From contig NZ_KZ559467.1 of the NCBI RefSeq assembly GCF_002850745.1, positions 383,319-447,318 of the forward strand: a stretch of DNA of 64,000 nucleotides, read 5' to 3'. A model generated the notes under the pieces. That model searched no databases, was not told the DNA's origin, and was given only the letters and a program-made list of their open reading frames with translations. Positions 9,807 to 19,977 of the stretch are shown here, in pieces. Each line of letters begins with the position of its first letter. The first letter of the stretch is position 1. The position numbers and the translations under genes are program-made. This DNA comes from Nonomuraea indica (GTDB lineage Bacteria > Actinomycetota > Actinomycetes > Streptosporangiales > Streptosporangiaceae).

Positions 9807-10747
9807 GCGAAGCCGCCGGAGGACGGTCGCGGCGGCTCCTGCGCCGGCGCGGGAGCCCCGGGCCGGTGGAACGGCGCCGCGGCGGGCCCCTGCGGGGGGA
9901 ACGGCGCCGGGGCAGGCCCCTGCGGAGGGTAGGGCGCCGGGGCAGGCCCCTGAGGTGGGAAGGGCGCCGCGCCGGGTCCGGCCTGGGGGGCGTGGCCGGC
10001 CATGCGCCGGACCAACCGTTCGTGGTCGCGCCTGCGGCGCTCGGCCAGGACGGCGCTCAGATAGGCGTGCGCCGGCACCCCCGGCGGCGCCGGCGGCGAC
10101 ACGAACGCCGCCACCTGGGTGGCGATCCGGACCCCCATCTCGTGCTGGACGTGCGGCGCCAGGTCGTGCCAGCGCACGAGGTACTGGCGGGCGGCCCCCG
10201 CCACCTCCTCCGGCAGCCGCGACAGCTCCAGCCGCGACGCCCAGGCCGCGAGCGGCGGCGGCATCACGATGGCCTGCCCCGTGTCGCGCGGCCCCCGCTC
10301 GGAGATCACGATCGTGCCGGCGAACACGTCGCCGAGCCGCTTGCCGCGCTGGGAGATGAGCGACGAGATCAGCGCGGGCGCCCCGGAGAACATCCAGAAC
10401 TCCAGCACGCCCGCCAGGCCGCGGAAGAGCGCCTGCCTGAACCGCTCGGGGCCGCCGTCGTCGCTCACCACCCGCAGCCCCATGGCCAGCTTGCCCAGGC
10501 TGCGACCCCCGCTGACGGTCTCGAAGATCACCGGATAGCCGACCAGCACCAGCACGCTGAGCACGATCGACACCGCCGCGAACATCGCCGCGTCGGAGAT
10601 CACCGAGAACGCCTGCAGCACCACGTAGGACGCCACCAGGACCGTGAACTGCACCGCCATGTCGATGAAGAGAGCCAGGGCACGCGACGGCATCTGCGCC
10701 ACCCGCACCTCGACGACGACGGCGTCTCCGGTCACAACCTCTGACAT
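9794..10747 (-). CDS. RDD-family membrane protein with proline-rich tail
   Basis: A 317-residue protein. The first 150 residues form an RDD domain: Arg/Asp in MPSRALALFIDMAV, a long hydrophobic pair of segments around residues 25-75, and the loop GGRSLGKLAMGLRVV with a third segment after it. A soluble linker follows, and the last 70 residues are four imperfect copies of APFPPQGPAP, likely a flexible cytoplasmic tail. RDD proteins are widespread and mostly uncharacterised; some act as ion or osmolyte antiporters. In actinomycetes an RDD gene commonly borders a SpoIIM-like gene and the MoxR/DUF58 block, as here. It is divergent from the SpoIIM-like gene with only 51 bp between. Confidence 0.85.
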   Translation of the reverse strand: MSEVVTGDAVVVEVRVAQMPSRALALFIDMAVQFTVLVASYVVLQAFSVISDAAMFAAVSIVLSVLVLVGYPVIFETVSGGRSLGKLAMGLRVVSDDGGPERFRQALFRGLAGVLEFWMFSGAPALISSLISQRGKRLGDVFAGTIVISERGPRDTGQAIVMPPPLAAWASRLELSRLPEEVAGAARQYLVRWHDLAPHVQHEMGVRIATQVAAFVSPPAPPGVPAHAYLSAVLAERRRRDHERLVRRMAGHAPQAGPGAAPFPPQGPAPAPYPPQGPAPAPFPPQGPAAAPFHRPGAPAPAQEPPRPSSGGFAPPA

Positions 10748-10798
10748 ACGTGGAGCCTAACGGCAAAGGCCGGTTGCTCGACCGGCCAGAATGGTCGG

Positions 10799-11791
10799 GT
10801 GGACATCGATGCGTTCGTCGCGGCACACCGGCCCACCTGGGACCGGCTGGAGCACCTGGTCAAGCACCGCTCGTCGCTGACCGGAGCCGAGGTCGACGAG
10901 CTGGTGGACCTCTACCAGAGGGTGTCCACGCACCTGTCGATCGTCCGGTCCGCCTCCGCCGACGCGATGCTGGCCGGCCGGCTGTCCGCGCTGGTGGCGC
11001 GGGCCAGGTCCGCCGTCACCGGCGGCCGCGCCCCGGCCTGGCGGGAGCTCGGCAGGTTCTTCACCGTGTCGTTCCCCGTGGTGGCCTACCGGGCCCGGTG
11101 GTGGTGGCTGGTCACCGGCCTGGCGTTCGTCGCGGTGTCGTGGGTGTTCGGGGCGTGGGTGGCCGGCGACCCGGCGGTGCAGGCGTCGGTCGCCTCGCCG
11201 GAGGAGATCACCCAGCTCGTGGAGCACGACTTCGCCGACTACTACTCCGAGAACCCCGCCGCCTCCTTCGCCAGCCGGGTCTGGATCAACAACGCCTGGG
11301 TGTCGGCACAGGTCATCATGTACGCGATCCTGCTGGGCCTGCCGATCCCGTTCGTGCTGTGGTTCAACGCCGCCAACGTGGCCATCTCCGGCGGCCTGAT
11401 GGCCTCCCGCGACAAGCTCGACATCTTCTTCGGGCTGATCATGCCGCACGGCCTGCTGGAGCTCACCGCCGTCTTCCTCGCCGCGGCCGTCGGCATGCGG
11501 CTCGGCTGGACGGTGATCGATCCCGGGCCGCGCAGACGCGTCGAGGTGCTGGCCGAGCAGGGCAGGGCCGTGGTCAGCGTGGCGCTCGGGCTGGTCGTGG
11601 TGCTCTTCGTGTCGGGGCTGATCGAGGCGTTCGTCACCCCGTCGGGGCTGCCCACGTGGGCGCGGATCGGCATCGGGGTGCTCGCCGAGGCGGCCTTCCT
11701 GGCGTACGTCGTGGTGTTCGGGCGGCGGGCCGTACGGCGGGACGAGACCGGGGACCTCGAACGCGCCCCCGACGTGGTGCCGAGCGCGTGA
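10799..11791 (+). CDS. SpoIIM/DUF95-type integral membrane protein
   Basis: A 330-residue protein with a soluble N-terminal quarter and about five to six membrane segments (roughly residues 98-120, 160-200, 215-245, 255-280, 285-305). The MPHGLLELTA motif in a loop is characteristic of stage II sporulation protein M relatives. In Bacillus SpoIIM belongs to the septal peptidoglycan-degrading complex; the actinobacterial homologues have no demonstrated role. GTG 10799 has no Shine-Dalgarno sequence and the divergent gap is 51 bp, so the transcript may be leaderless. Its neighbours (RDD, DUF58, MoxR, DUF4129) form a conserved envelope-related neighbourhood. Confidence 0.85.
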   Translation: MDIDAFVAAHRPTWDRLEHLVKHRSSLTGAEVDELVDLYQRVSTHLSIVRSASADAMLAGRLSALVARARSAVTGGRAPAWRELGRFFTVSFPVVAYRARWWWLVTGLAFVAVSWVFGAWVAGDPAVQASVASPEEITQLVEHDFADYYSENPAASFASRVWINNAWVSAQVIMYAILLGLPIPFVLWFNAANVAISGGLMASRDKLDIFFGLIMPHGLLELTAVFLAAAVGMRLGWTVIDPGPRRRVEVLAEQGRAVVSVALGLVVVLFVSGLIEAFVTPSGLPTWARIGIGVLAEAAFLAYVVVFGRRAVRRDETGDLERAPDVVPSA

Positions 11792-11811
11792 CCGGCCCGC
11801 GGGGCGGTCAC
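11788..11811. terminator. Hairpin spanning two convergent stop codons
   Basis: GTGACCG (11788-11794) pairs with CGGTCAC (11805-11811); both the SpoIIM-like stop and the DUF58 stop lie in the stem. Confidence 0.45.
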
Positions 11812-13180
11812 AGCCGCCCGGCGGCCTTCAACGCCAGGTAGGCGTCGGCCAGGGCCGGCGCGATGTCGTCCGGAGGCGCGTCCACCACCTCGACCCCGTG
11901 GCGGCGCAGCCGCGCCGTCATCCGCCTGCGCGCCAGCCGCGCCTGCTCGGCCGCCGCCGCGTCGTACACCTCCTCGGCCGTGTCCCGCCCGGCGGCCATG
12001 GCGGCCACCAGCGGGTCGGAGACGGCGGCCACCAGCACGAGGTGACGGGAGGAGAGCTGCGGCAGGACCGGCATGAGCCCCTCGTCCATGGCCGCCGGAT
12101 TGAGGTCGGTGAGCAGCACCACCAGGCAGCGCCGCTTGGCCCGCGACAGGATCGCGGCCACCATGCCCTGCGCGTCGGCCTCGACCAGCTCGGCCTCGAT
12201 CGGCGCCATCACGTTGACCAGCGACGTCAGCAGCTCGGTGCGCGACGCCCCGGCCACCCAGGCCCGCACGGCCCGGTCGTAGGCGAGGAAATCGACGCGG
12301 TCGCCCGCCCGGCCCGCGAGCGCGGCGAGCAGCAGGGCCGCGTCCATCGACCAGTCGAGCCGCGGCCAGCCCGGCACCGGCCGGGTGTCGGGGGCCGCCA
12401 GCAGCCCGCCGCCGCCCGCCGCGGCCCCGGCCAGCGGGATCGGCGCCTCGCCCACCCGCCCGGCCGAGGTGCGGCCGGTGTCGAGCACGATCAGCACCCG
12501 CCGGTCGCGTTCGGGCCGCCAGGTGCGGACCACGACGTCGTGCCGGCGCGCCGTGGCCCGCCAGTCGATGGAGCGCACGTCGTCGCCCACCACGTACTCG
12601 CGCAGCGAGTCGAACTCGGTGCCCTGGCCGCGCACCAGCGCCGGGTGCCGGCCGTCCAGCTCGCGCAGCCGCGCCAGCCGCGACGGCAGGTGCTTGCGCG
12701 ACAGGAACGGCGGCAGCACCCGCACCGACCAGGGCGAGCGGTGCGTGCCCTGGCGGGCGGCCAGCCCGAGCGGCCCCAGCGAGCGCACGGTGACCGCCAC
12801 GGACTCCCGGTCGCCGCGCCGCGTCGGGGCGAGCGTCAGGGTGAGCCGGCGCCGCTCACCGGCCGGCACGTCCAGCTCGATGGTGCGCGGCGTCACCCCG
12901 GCCGACGGCGGCCAGGCGTCCCGCAGCACGCCGCGCACCCGCCGGGAGCCGGGGTTCTCCACGACTAGCTCGACCGTGACAGGCCGGCCCAGCCGGACCA
13001 GCCTGTCGCCCGAACGGTGGAAGCGCAGCGGCCGGACCGCCCCCGCGAACAGCAGGTCCACCACGACCGCGGCGGCCAGCAGCAGGCAGACCCCGGCCAG
13101 CGCGGCACCGGGCCGCGGCGCCAGCGCCACCACCACGATGCCGAGCGCCGCGAGCAGCCCGGCGCGTCCGGTCAGCGCCA

Positions 13181-13181
<1 letters not shown>
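11808..13181 (-). CDS. DUF58 domain protein (MoxR partner)
   Basis: A 457-residue protein: two membrane segments near the N-terminus (about residues 5-45), a beta-rich section, then the DUF58 signature FDSLREYVVGDDVRSIDWRATARRHDVVVRTW. After it comes a von Willebrand A-like fold whose first strand is VLIVLDTGRTSAG. DUF58 proteins are thought to work with MoxR AAA+ ATPases in assembling or activating other complexes. The start ATG shares its A with the last base of the MoxR stop (TGATG), so translation is coupled. It is the last gene of the minus-strand block. Confidence 0.9.
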
Positions 13182-14150
<969 letters not shown>

Positions 14151-14161
<11 letters not shown>

Positions 14162-15329
14162 CGATCGTCCTTTCGACGGAGTCCAAGTATCGGGCCAGGG
14201 CGACGAGCCCGGCGTCGTCGGCGGGCGCGGGACCGTAGAGCGCCGCGTCCACCTGCCGCGCGTCCAGCCCGGTCCGTACGGCGAGGGCCCCCACGACCTC
14301 GTGCCGGGCCGCGCTCGAACCGAGCCCGAGCCGGGGCGTGAGCCGGTCGACGGCGCCCGCCCGCAGCGCGTCGGCGGCCCTGGCACGGGCCCGCCTGGCC
14401 CGGTAGAGCCGGCCGCGGCCCTCGACGGTCTCGGCGGCCCGCACCACGACCGGCAGCCGTTCGGTGACCACGGGACCGAGCCGCCGGCCGCGCCACAGGG
14501 CCACGACGAACACGGCGATGGACGCCATGCCGACGGCCCACGTGACGCTCTCGGGCATCAGGTCGTACACGCTCACGCCCTCGGGTCCCGCCGGCTCGCC
14601 CACCGGCGGCGTCTCGGGCTCGACCAGCCAGGTGACGGCCCGGTTGGCGCCGACCAGGTTGAGCGCGAGCGCGGCGTTGCCGTCCTCGGCCAGGCGCTGG
14701 TTGGTCAGGAATGAGCCGCTGCCGACGACCGTGGTGGTGCCGCCGGCGTTGGGGAAGCTGACCAGTGTCCAGCCCTCGCCCGCCGGGTAGCAGCCGGTCG
14801 CGCCCGCCGGGGCGCTGAACGCGGCGGCTCCCAGGTAGGCGCTGCCCGCGGCCGTCGCCGCCGGCAGCGGGCATGCGGGCTCGCGGGAGCGCTCGCGGGG
14901 GGAGCCGGTCAGGCTCCGCACGCCGGGCGCCAGGTCGTCGAGGCCGTACAGGTCGCCGACGACGAGCCGGTCGCCCGGGATGGCCGCCAGGCGCCCCTCG
15001 TCGAAGGCGGTCACGTCGGTGATCAGCAGCAGCCGGCCGCCCTGCGCGGACCTGGCCCGCGCGGCCTCGACGGAGTCGACCCGCTCGACGGTGACGCCGC
15101 GGGCGCGCAGCAACTGGGCCAGTGCCTTGGCCCCGGCGAGCGAGGTGTCGTCGGGGTCGAGCGGGCGTGAGGCGCGGTCTCCGGAGGAGAGCAGCACGCC
15201 GGCGACCGCCGTCGCCACGATGAGCACGCCCAGCAGGACGGCGACGCGGATGGAGCGCCAGGTCGAGCGGACGGTGGGAGAGGCGGAGACGGACTCGCGG
15301 TTGTCCGCCGGGCGCATGTCGACGCTCAT
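14151..15329 (-). CDS. DUF4350 domain membrane protein
   Basis: A 392-residue protein with one membrane helix near residues 28-50 and a second near 268-288. An extracytoplasmic DUF4350 domain lies between them, beginning with LDPDDTSLAGAKALAQLLRARGV, where a GATase-like fold is expected. The last 100 residues are cytoplasmic and rich in Arg/Ala. DUF4350 genes nearly always accompany MoxR, DUF58 and DUF4129 in actinobacteria; no biochemical function is known. It starts inside the last codons of the DUF4129 gene (4-nt overlap) and ends inside the MoxR gene. Confidence 0.85.
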
Positions 15330-16069
15330 GCCGCGCCTCCACGGGCGCCCGGCGCCGCGCCGCCGCCCGTACCGCCGCCCATGCCGCCGCCCATGCCGCC
15401 GGTCATGGCGCCGGTCATGGCGCCGAGCGTGCCGCCGCCCGCGCCGCCGCTCATGGCGCCGGGCGTGGGCGTCACCGGCCTGGCGACGCGGAGGCGCTCG
15501 TCGAGCGCCGTCATGGCGTCGTAGGCGGGACGGGTGCCGGGGACGCCGCCGTACGTCACCTCGTCGAACGAGCGGGCGGCGGCGGCCAGCTCCGCGGCGA
15601 ACGCGGGCAGGGCCAGGCCCGCCTCGGCGCTCAGCTCGTCGGCCGTGCGGCCGGGCAGCCCGTCGACGAGGGCACGTTCCTCCAGGTCGCGGGCGATGGC
15701 GCGGAGCCGTTCCTGGATGGCCTCGGTGTAGCGGCCCTGCTCGGCCAGGCTCGCGGCGGCCTGGCGGTGCTCGGCCGCGCTGAGCACGCGCTCGCCGAAC
15801 AGCGCGGCGGACGCCGCGGCGTTGCGGCGCGAGGTGCGCCGGAGCTGCCAGCCGACCAGCACGATGACGGCGAGGATGAGCAGCGTGATGACCACGGCGG
15901 CGATGACGCCGCCGGCCTCCCCGCCGCCGGCGGCCGCGTCCGTCAGGTCGCCGACGAACTGCTGGACGTACCGCCAGATCCGGTCGAGCAGGGGCTCGTG
16001 CTCGTAGGCGGGCTTGAGGAGCTCGTCCGCGGCCCGGCGGGCGGCCTCGTCCCTGCCGATGGGGGTCAC
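15326..16069 (-). CDS. DUF4129 domain membrane protein with Gly/Met tail
   Basis: A 247-residue protein. A helix around residues 53-78 spans the membrane, and the DUF4129 domain follows (AALFGERVLSAAEHRQAAASLAEQGRY..., then ...DELSAEAGLALP). From residue about 205 the sequence becomes a low-complexity tail in which GAMTGAM and GGMGGGM units repeat. DUF4129 is the C-terminal domain of some transglutaminase-like proteins and is associated with MoxR/DUF58 clusters. The GTG start overlaps the preceding stop by 4 nt. The tail is unusual and may vary in length between strains. Confidence 0.85.
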   Translation of the reverse strand: MTPIGRDEAARRAADELLKPAYEHEPLLDRIWRYVQQFVGDLTDAAAGGGEAGGVIAAVVITLLILAVIVLVGWQLRRTSRRNAAASAALFGERVLSAAEHRQAAASLAEQGRYTEAIQERLRAIARDLEERALVDGLPGRTADELSAEAGLALPAFAAELAAAARSFDEVTYGGVPGTRPAYDAMTALDERLRVARPVTPTPGAMSGGAGGGTLGAMTGAMTGGMGGGMGGGTGGGAAPGARGGAA

Positions 16070-17280
16070 GATCCGGCGGAGTTGGACGGGTGCCAGAGGT
16101 CGTCGGCGGAGGAGTGGACCCAGCCCTGGCGCTGCTGCTCGATCGCGGCGGTCTGGAGCACCAGGTCGAAGGCCTCGCTGCGCATCCGCCGGTCGGCGTA
16201 GAGGAGCCCCGCGACGCCCGCCTCGAACGGGTAGGTGATCATCGCGCCGAGCGTGCCCCCGACGGCGGTCAGCACGCCCGCCAGGACGAGCGTGCCGACG
16301 CCGCCCTTACCCAGCATGCCGAGGACCGTGCCGACGATGGTGAACGGCAGCTGCAGGATCGAGGCGATGAGGCCGACCAGCAGCGAGGTGAGCAGCAGGA
16401 TGCCGAGCACCCGCCAGAAGCCGCCGCTCACCAGCGTCCAGGAGCGGCGCATCGCGGCGAGCGGCCCCCGGCCCTCGAGCACCACGGCCGGCGCCGCGAA
16501 CGCGAAACGGGTCCGGAAGAACAGCACGTAGCCGACGTAGAGGACCATCACCAGGAAGAAGCCCGCCACGGCGCCGCCGGGCGACACGGAGGAGCCGGAG
16601 GCGACCAGCGCCCACACGAGGAGGCCGACGACCAGCAGGGGGGCGAGCAGGATGGCGGCCTGCAGCCCCACCACGGCGAACAGCGCGGGAACCCGCCCCC
16701 GGGTGAGCCGCCAGGCCTCGCCCGCGGTCATGCCGCCGCCGAAGACGGCCCGGCCGAGGATGCGCGTCAGCACCCCGGTCAGCATGGTCACCACCACGAA
16801 GCCGACGGCCAGCGACACGAGCGGCCCGCCGAACTGCGCGAGGAAGCCGCCGGGAAGGTCGTCGGGGTCGCTCGTCGGGTCGGCCATCGCCGTGGCCGTG
16901 GCGTCGAGCAGGAACACGTTGCCGATCGCGACCGGGACGGCGGCCAGCAGCGCCGCGACCGCGGACAGGCCGAGCACCGCCTTGGGGTTGGACCGGATGA
17001 GCTTGATGGTGCCGTCGAGGATGTCGCCGAGGCCCAGCGGGCGCAGCGGGATGATGCCGGGGCGCAGCGCGGGCGGCGGGAGATGGCCCCAGCCGGGCTG
17101 CCGCCACTGCTGTGGCGGGCCCTGGGGCGCCGGGACCGGTCCGGGGCCGTGACCGGGGCCGGTGTGCGGAGGCGACCCGGGGGCGGTCCACGGCGAGGCC
17201 TGCGGTGCGCCGTAGGGCGGGGGTTGCTCGACCGCCCATCCCGGCGGTGTCTCGGGCGTGGGGCCGTGACCGTCTGACAT
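16066..17280 (-). CDS. Polytopic membrane protein with proline-rich N-terminus
   Basis: A 404-residue protein. The first 75 residues are Pro/Gly-rich and hydrophilic; about six hydrophobic segments follow between residues 95 and 375. The layout resembles the glycerophosphodiester phosphodiesterase membrane-domain family, recognisable by the LGDILDGTIKLIRSNPKAVLGLSA entry helix, but it carries no phosphodiesterase domain. ATG 17280 is preferred over an in-frame codon at 17337 because it starts the hydrophilic leader and has AGGATGG upstream. It heads the overlapping DUF4129-DUF4350-MoxR-DUF58 operon and diverges from mtrA. Role unknown; membrane assembly or sensing is inference. Confidence 0.8.
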   Translation of the reverse strand: MSDGHGPTPETPPGWAVEQPPPYGAPQASPWTAPGSPPHTGPGHGPGPVPAPQGPPQQWRQPGWGHLPPPALRPGIIPLRPLGLGDILDGTIKLIRSNPKAVLGLSAVAALLAAVPVAIGNVFLLDATATAMADPTSDPDDLPGGFLAQFGGPLVSLAVGFVVVTMLTGVLTRILGRAVFGGGMTAGEAWRLTRGRVPALFAVVGLQAAILLAPLLVVGLLVWALVASGSSVSPGGAVAGFFLVMVLYVGYVLFFRTRFAFAAPAVVLEGRGPLAAMRRSWTLVSGGFWRVLGILLLTSLLVGLIASILQLPFTIVGTVLGMLGKGGVGTLVLAGVLTAVGGTLGAMITYPFEAGVAGLLYADRRMRSEAFDLVLQTAAIEQQRQGWVHSSADDLWHPSNSAGS

Positions 17281-17535
17281 GTGTCCATCCTGGCACGGGG
17301 GAACAGGGCGTGGTGTCCTGCAGGTGATCCCTTGCATACTGGGGCGAACCGGGTCAAGGATCTCATCGGGGGATGGCCGAAAGTCGGTCGGTTACCGCAG
17401 ACTGAGGGTGCGATCCTGTTGCCAGTCTAAAATTCGCCTTTTGAAGGTCTCGTGTCTCACACATGGACACACCAAGGGTAACCTTCAGCGGTCGTGCGGG
17501 TATGTCCCACAATGCGAAGAACGGGATGAGGGGCC
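17281..17535. promoter_or_regulatory. Divergent promoter region of mtrA, with two GTAAC-type motifs
   Basis: The 255-bp gap is less GC-rich than its surroundings. GGTTACC occurs at 17390-17396 and GGTAACC at 17477-17483; GTAAC is the core of reported MtrA sites in actinobacteria, so autoregulation is possible. TAAAAT at 17428-17433 resembles a -10 element. An inverted repeat GTGTC...GACAC spans 17452-17470. Confidence 0.4.
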
Positions 17536-18213
17536 ATGAAAGGTCGTGTGCTAGTCGTCGACGACGATGCCGCCCTTGCCGAGATGCTCGGCATCGTGTT
17601 GCGCGGGGAAGGCTTCGAGCCGTCCTTTGTCTCCGACGGCGACAAGGCCCTTGACGCCTTCCGGGACACCCGCCCGGATCTGGTGCTGCTCGACCTGATG
17701 CTCCCGGGAGCCGACGGCATCGACGTCGCCCGCCGGATCAGGGCCGAGTCGGGGGTCCCGATCGTCATGCTCACCGCCAAGAGCGACACGATCGACGTCG
17801 TGCTCGGCCTGGAGTCGGGCGCCGACGACTACATCGTCAAGCCGTTCAAGCCCAAGGAACTCGTCGCCAGGGTGCGCGCGCGGCTGCGCCGCACCGACGA
17901 GCCGACCCCCGAGATCCTGCAGATCGGCGACATCACGATCGACGTGGCCGGTCACTCCGTCAAGCGCGGCGAGGAGACCATCAACCTCACGCCGCTCGAG
18001 TTCGACCTGCTGGTGGCGCTGGCACGCAAGCCGCGCCAGGTGTTCACCCGCGAGGTGCTGCTCGAGCAGGTCTGGGGCTACCGTCACGCCGCCGACACCC
18101 GCCTGGTCAACGTCCACGTGCAGCGGCTCCGCGCCAAGATCGAGAAGGACCCCGAGCACCCCGAGATCGTGGTGACCGTCCGCGGCGTGGGTTACAAAGC
18201 CGGCCCCGCCTAG
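17536..18213 (+). CDS. mtrA: Response regulator MtrA
   Basis: A 225-residue OmpR/PhoB-class regulator. The receiver domain has acidic residues D9-D11, phospho-acceptor D53 (VLLDLMLPG) and the conserved Lys in MLTAKSD. The DNA-binding winged helix contains LTPLEFDLLVALARKPRQVFTREVLLEQVWGY and VNVHVQRLRAKIE. MtrA, phosphorylated by MtrB, controls cell-wall, division and developmental genes in actinobacteria. GAGGGG lies 2-8 nt before ATG 17536. Nineteen bases separate it from mtrB, and lpqB follows, which is the invariant actinobacterial order. Confidence 0.97.
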   Translation: MKGRVLVVDDDAALAEMLGIVLRGEGFEPSFVSDGDKALDAFRDTRPDLVLLDLMLPGADGIDVARRIRAESGVPIVMLTAKSDTIDVVLGLESGADDYIVKPFKPKELVARVRARLRRTDEPTPEILQIGDITIDVAGHSVKRGEETINLTPLEFDLLVALARKPRQVFTREVLLEQVWGYRHAADTRLVNVHVQRLRAKIEKDPEHPEIVVTVRGVGYKAGPA

Positions 18214-18231
18214 CCCTCCACCCGAACGGTC

Positions 18232-19977
18232 ATGCCTGCGACACGGACCACCCGGCCACGCAGACGGACACTGCGCCAGATCCTCGGCGGTGCCCGTCGT
18301 CGGGCGCGCCGTGCCGCGGGCGCCCTGCGGCGCGTCTGGCGCAGGTCGCTGCAGTTGCAGGTGGTCACCAGCACGCTGGTCATCTCCGTGACCGTGGTCG
18401 TCGTGCTCGGCGTGTTCCTGTCCGACCAGATCAACAAGTCCGTCATCGCCGGTCGCCAGGCCTCGGCGGCCAGCGAGGCCTTCGCCGACCGCGTCCAGAT
18501 CGAGGACGCGCTCAACCGCAAGCCCGACGAGCAGCCGCCGCCGGCCAACGCGGGCAAGAACACCCCGGTCAACCCGCTCGACAGCGTGATGGACAGCATC
18601 ACCGGCTCCGTCGAGGACGGCTCCAAGAAGCGCTACGAGGTGCTCGTGCTCAACCCGGCCGCGCCCGCCGCGTCGCGCGCCTCGGGCAACCTCACGCCCG
18701 TCAACGTCCCGGAGGGGCTGCGGCAGGGCATGGAACGCCAGGTCGGCAAGATCCCGGGCGACAAGCCGCAACGGCACCAGGCGCTCATCCGCTTCGACGG
18801 CGAGGCCCAGCCCAGGCTCACCCTGGTGATCGGCGGCCTGGTCACCCCCGAAAGCGGCGGCGTCTACGAGGTCTACCACTTCTTCCCGCTCACCGAGGAA
18901 GAGCAGATGCTCTCCAACGTCCGGCTCGCCATCGTCGTGGTGGGCTTCGGGCTGGTGCTGCTGCTCGCCGCCATCGCCTACCTGGTGACCCGGCAGGTCG
19001 TCACCCCCGTACGGCTCGCCCGCCAGGCCGCCGAACGCCTGGCCGCAGGCAAGCTCGACGAGCGGCTCAAGGTGCGCGGCGAGGACGACCTGGCCCGCCT
19101 GGCGACCTCCTTCAACGAGATGGCGGGCAACCTCGCGCTCAAGATCCACCAGTTGGAGGAGCTCTCGCAGGTGCAGCGCCAGTTCGTCTCCGACGTCTCC
19201 CACGAGCTGCGCACCCCGCTGACCACCGTCCGGATGGCCGCCGACCTGCTCTACGACTCCCGCGAGGACTTCGAGCCGATGGCCGCCCGCTCGGCGGAGC
19301 TCATGCAGGCCCAGCTCGAACGCTTCGAGGCGATGCTCGCCGACCTGCTGGAGATCAGCCGCTACGACGCCGGCGCCGCCACCCTCGACCTCGACCCCGT
19401 GGACATCCGCGACGTGGTGCTGCGCGCCATCGCCGACTCCGAGGCGCTCGCCGAGCGCCACTCCACCCGGTTCGAGCTGCGGCTGCCCAACGAGCCGTGC
19501 ATGGCCGAGATCGACAACCGCCGGGTCGAGCGCATCCTGCGCAACCTGCTCTTCAACGCCATCGAGCACGGCGAGGGCAGGGACGTCGTGGTGACCGTGG
19601 GCGCCGACCGCGACGCCGTCGCGGTGGCGGTGCGCGACCACGGCATCGGCCTGAAGGCCGGCGAGGAGACGATGGTGTTCGACCGGTTCTGGCGTGCCGA
19701 CCCGTCGCGGGCCAGGACCATCGGCGGCACCGGCCTCGGCCTGGCCATCTCGCGCGAGGACGCGACGCTGCACGGCGGCTGGCTGCAGGCGTGGGGGCAG
19801 CCGGGGGAGGGCTCCCAGTTCAGGCTGACGCTGCCGAGGACCGCCGGCGCCGACCTCAAGGGCTCCCCACTGTCGCTGGTGCCGCCCGAGATCGAGATGC
19901 GCCGCACATGGCGCGGCCACATGACCCCGGTGCTGCTTCCGGCGTCGAGCGACGGAGCCGTCCATGACGAGGTCTAG
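18232..19977 (+). CDS. mtrB: Sensor histidine kinase MtrB
   Basis: A 581-residue membrane kinase: a basic cytoplasmic N-terminus, a transmembrane helix near residues 43-63, an extracellular sensor loop of about 165 residues, a second helix near 230-250, HAMP, HisKA with H324 in VSDVSHELRTPLTTVR, and HATPase with NRRVERILRNLLFNAIEHG, DHGIGL and GGTGLGLAIS. It phosphorylates MtrA. The last 14 nt overlap lpqB. The extracellular loop is hydrophilic and carries no recognised ligand domain. Confidence 0.97.
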   Translation: MPATRTTRPRRRTLRQILGGARRRARRAAGALRRVWRRSLQLQVVTSTLVISVTVVVVLGVFLSDQINKSVIAGRQASAASEAFADRVQIEDALNRKPDEQPPPANAGKNTPVNPLDSVMDSITGSVEDGSKKRYEVLVLNPAAPAASRASGNLTPVNVPEGLRQGMERQVGKIPGDKPQRHQALIRFDGEAQPRLTLVIGGLVTPESGGVYEVYHFFPLTEEEQMLSNVRLAIVVVGFGLVLLLAAIAYLVTRQVVTPVRLARQAAERLAAGKLDERLKVRGEDDLARLATSFNEMAGNLALKIHQLEELSQVQRQFVSDVSHELRTPLTTVRMAADLLYDSREDFEPMAARSAELMQAQLERFEAMLADLLEISRYDAGAATLDLDPVDIRDVVLRAIADSEALAERHSTRFELRLPNEPCMAEIDNRRVERILRNLLFNAIEHGEGRDVVVTVGADRDAVAVAVRDHGIGLKAGEETMVFDRFWRADPSRARTIGGTGLGLAISREDATLHGGWLQAWGQPGEGSQFRLTLPRTAGADLKGSPLSLVPPEIEMRRTWRGHMTPVLLPASSDGAVHDEV

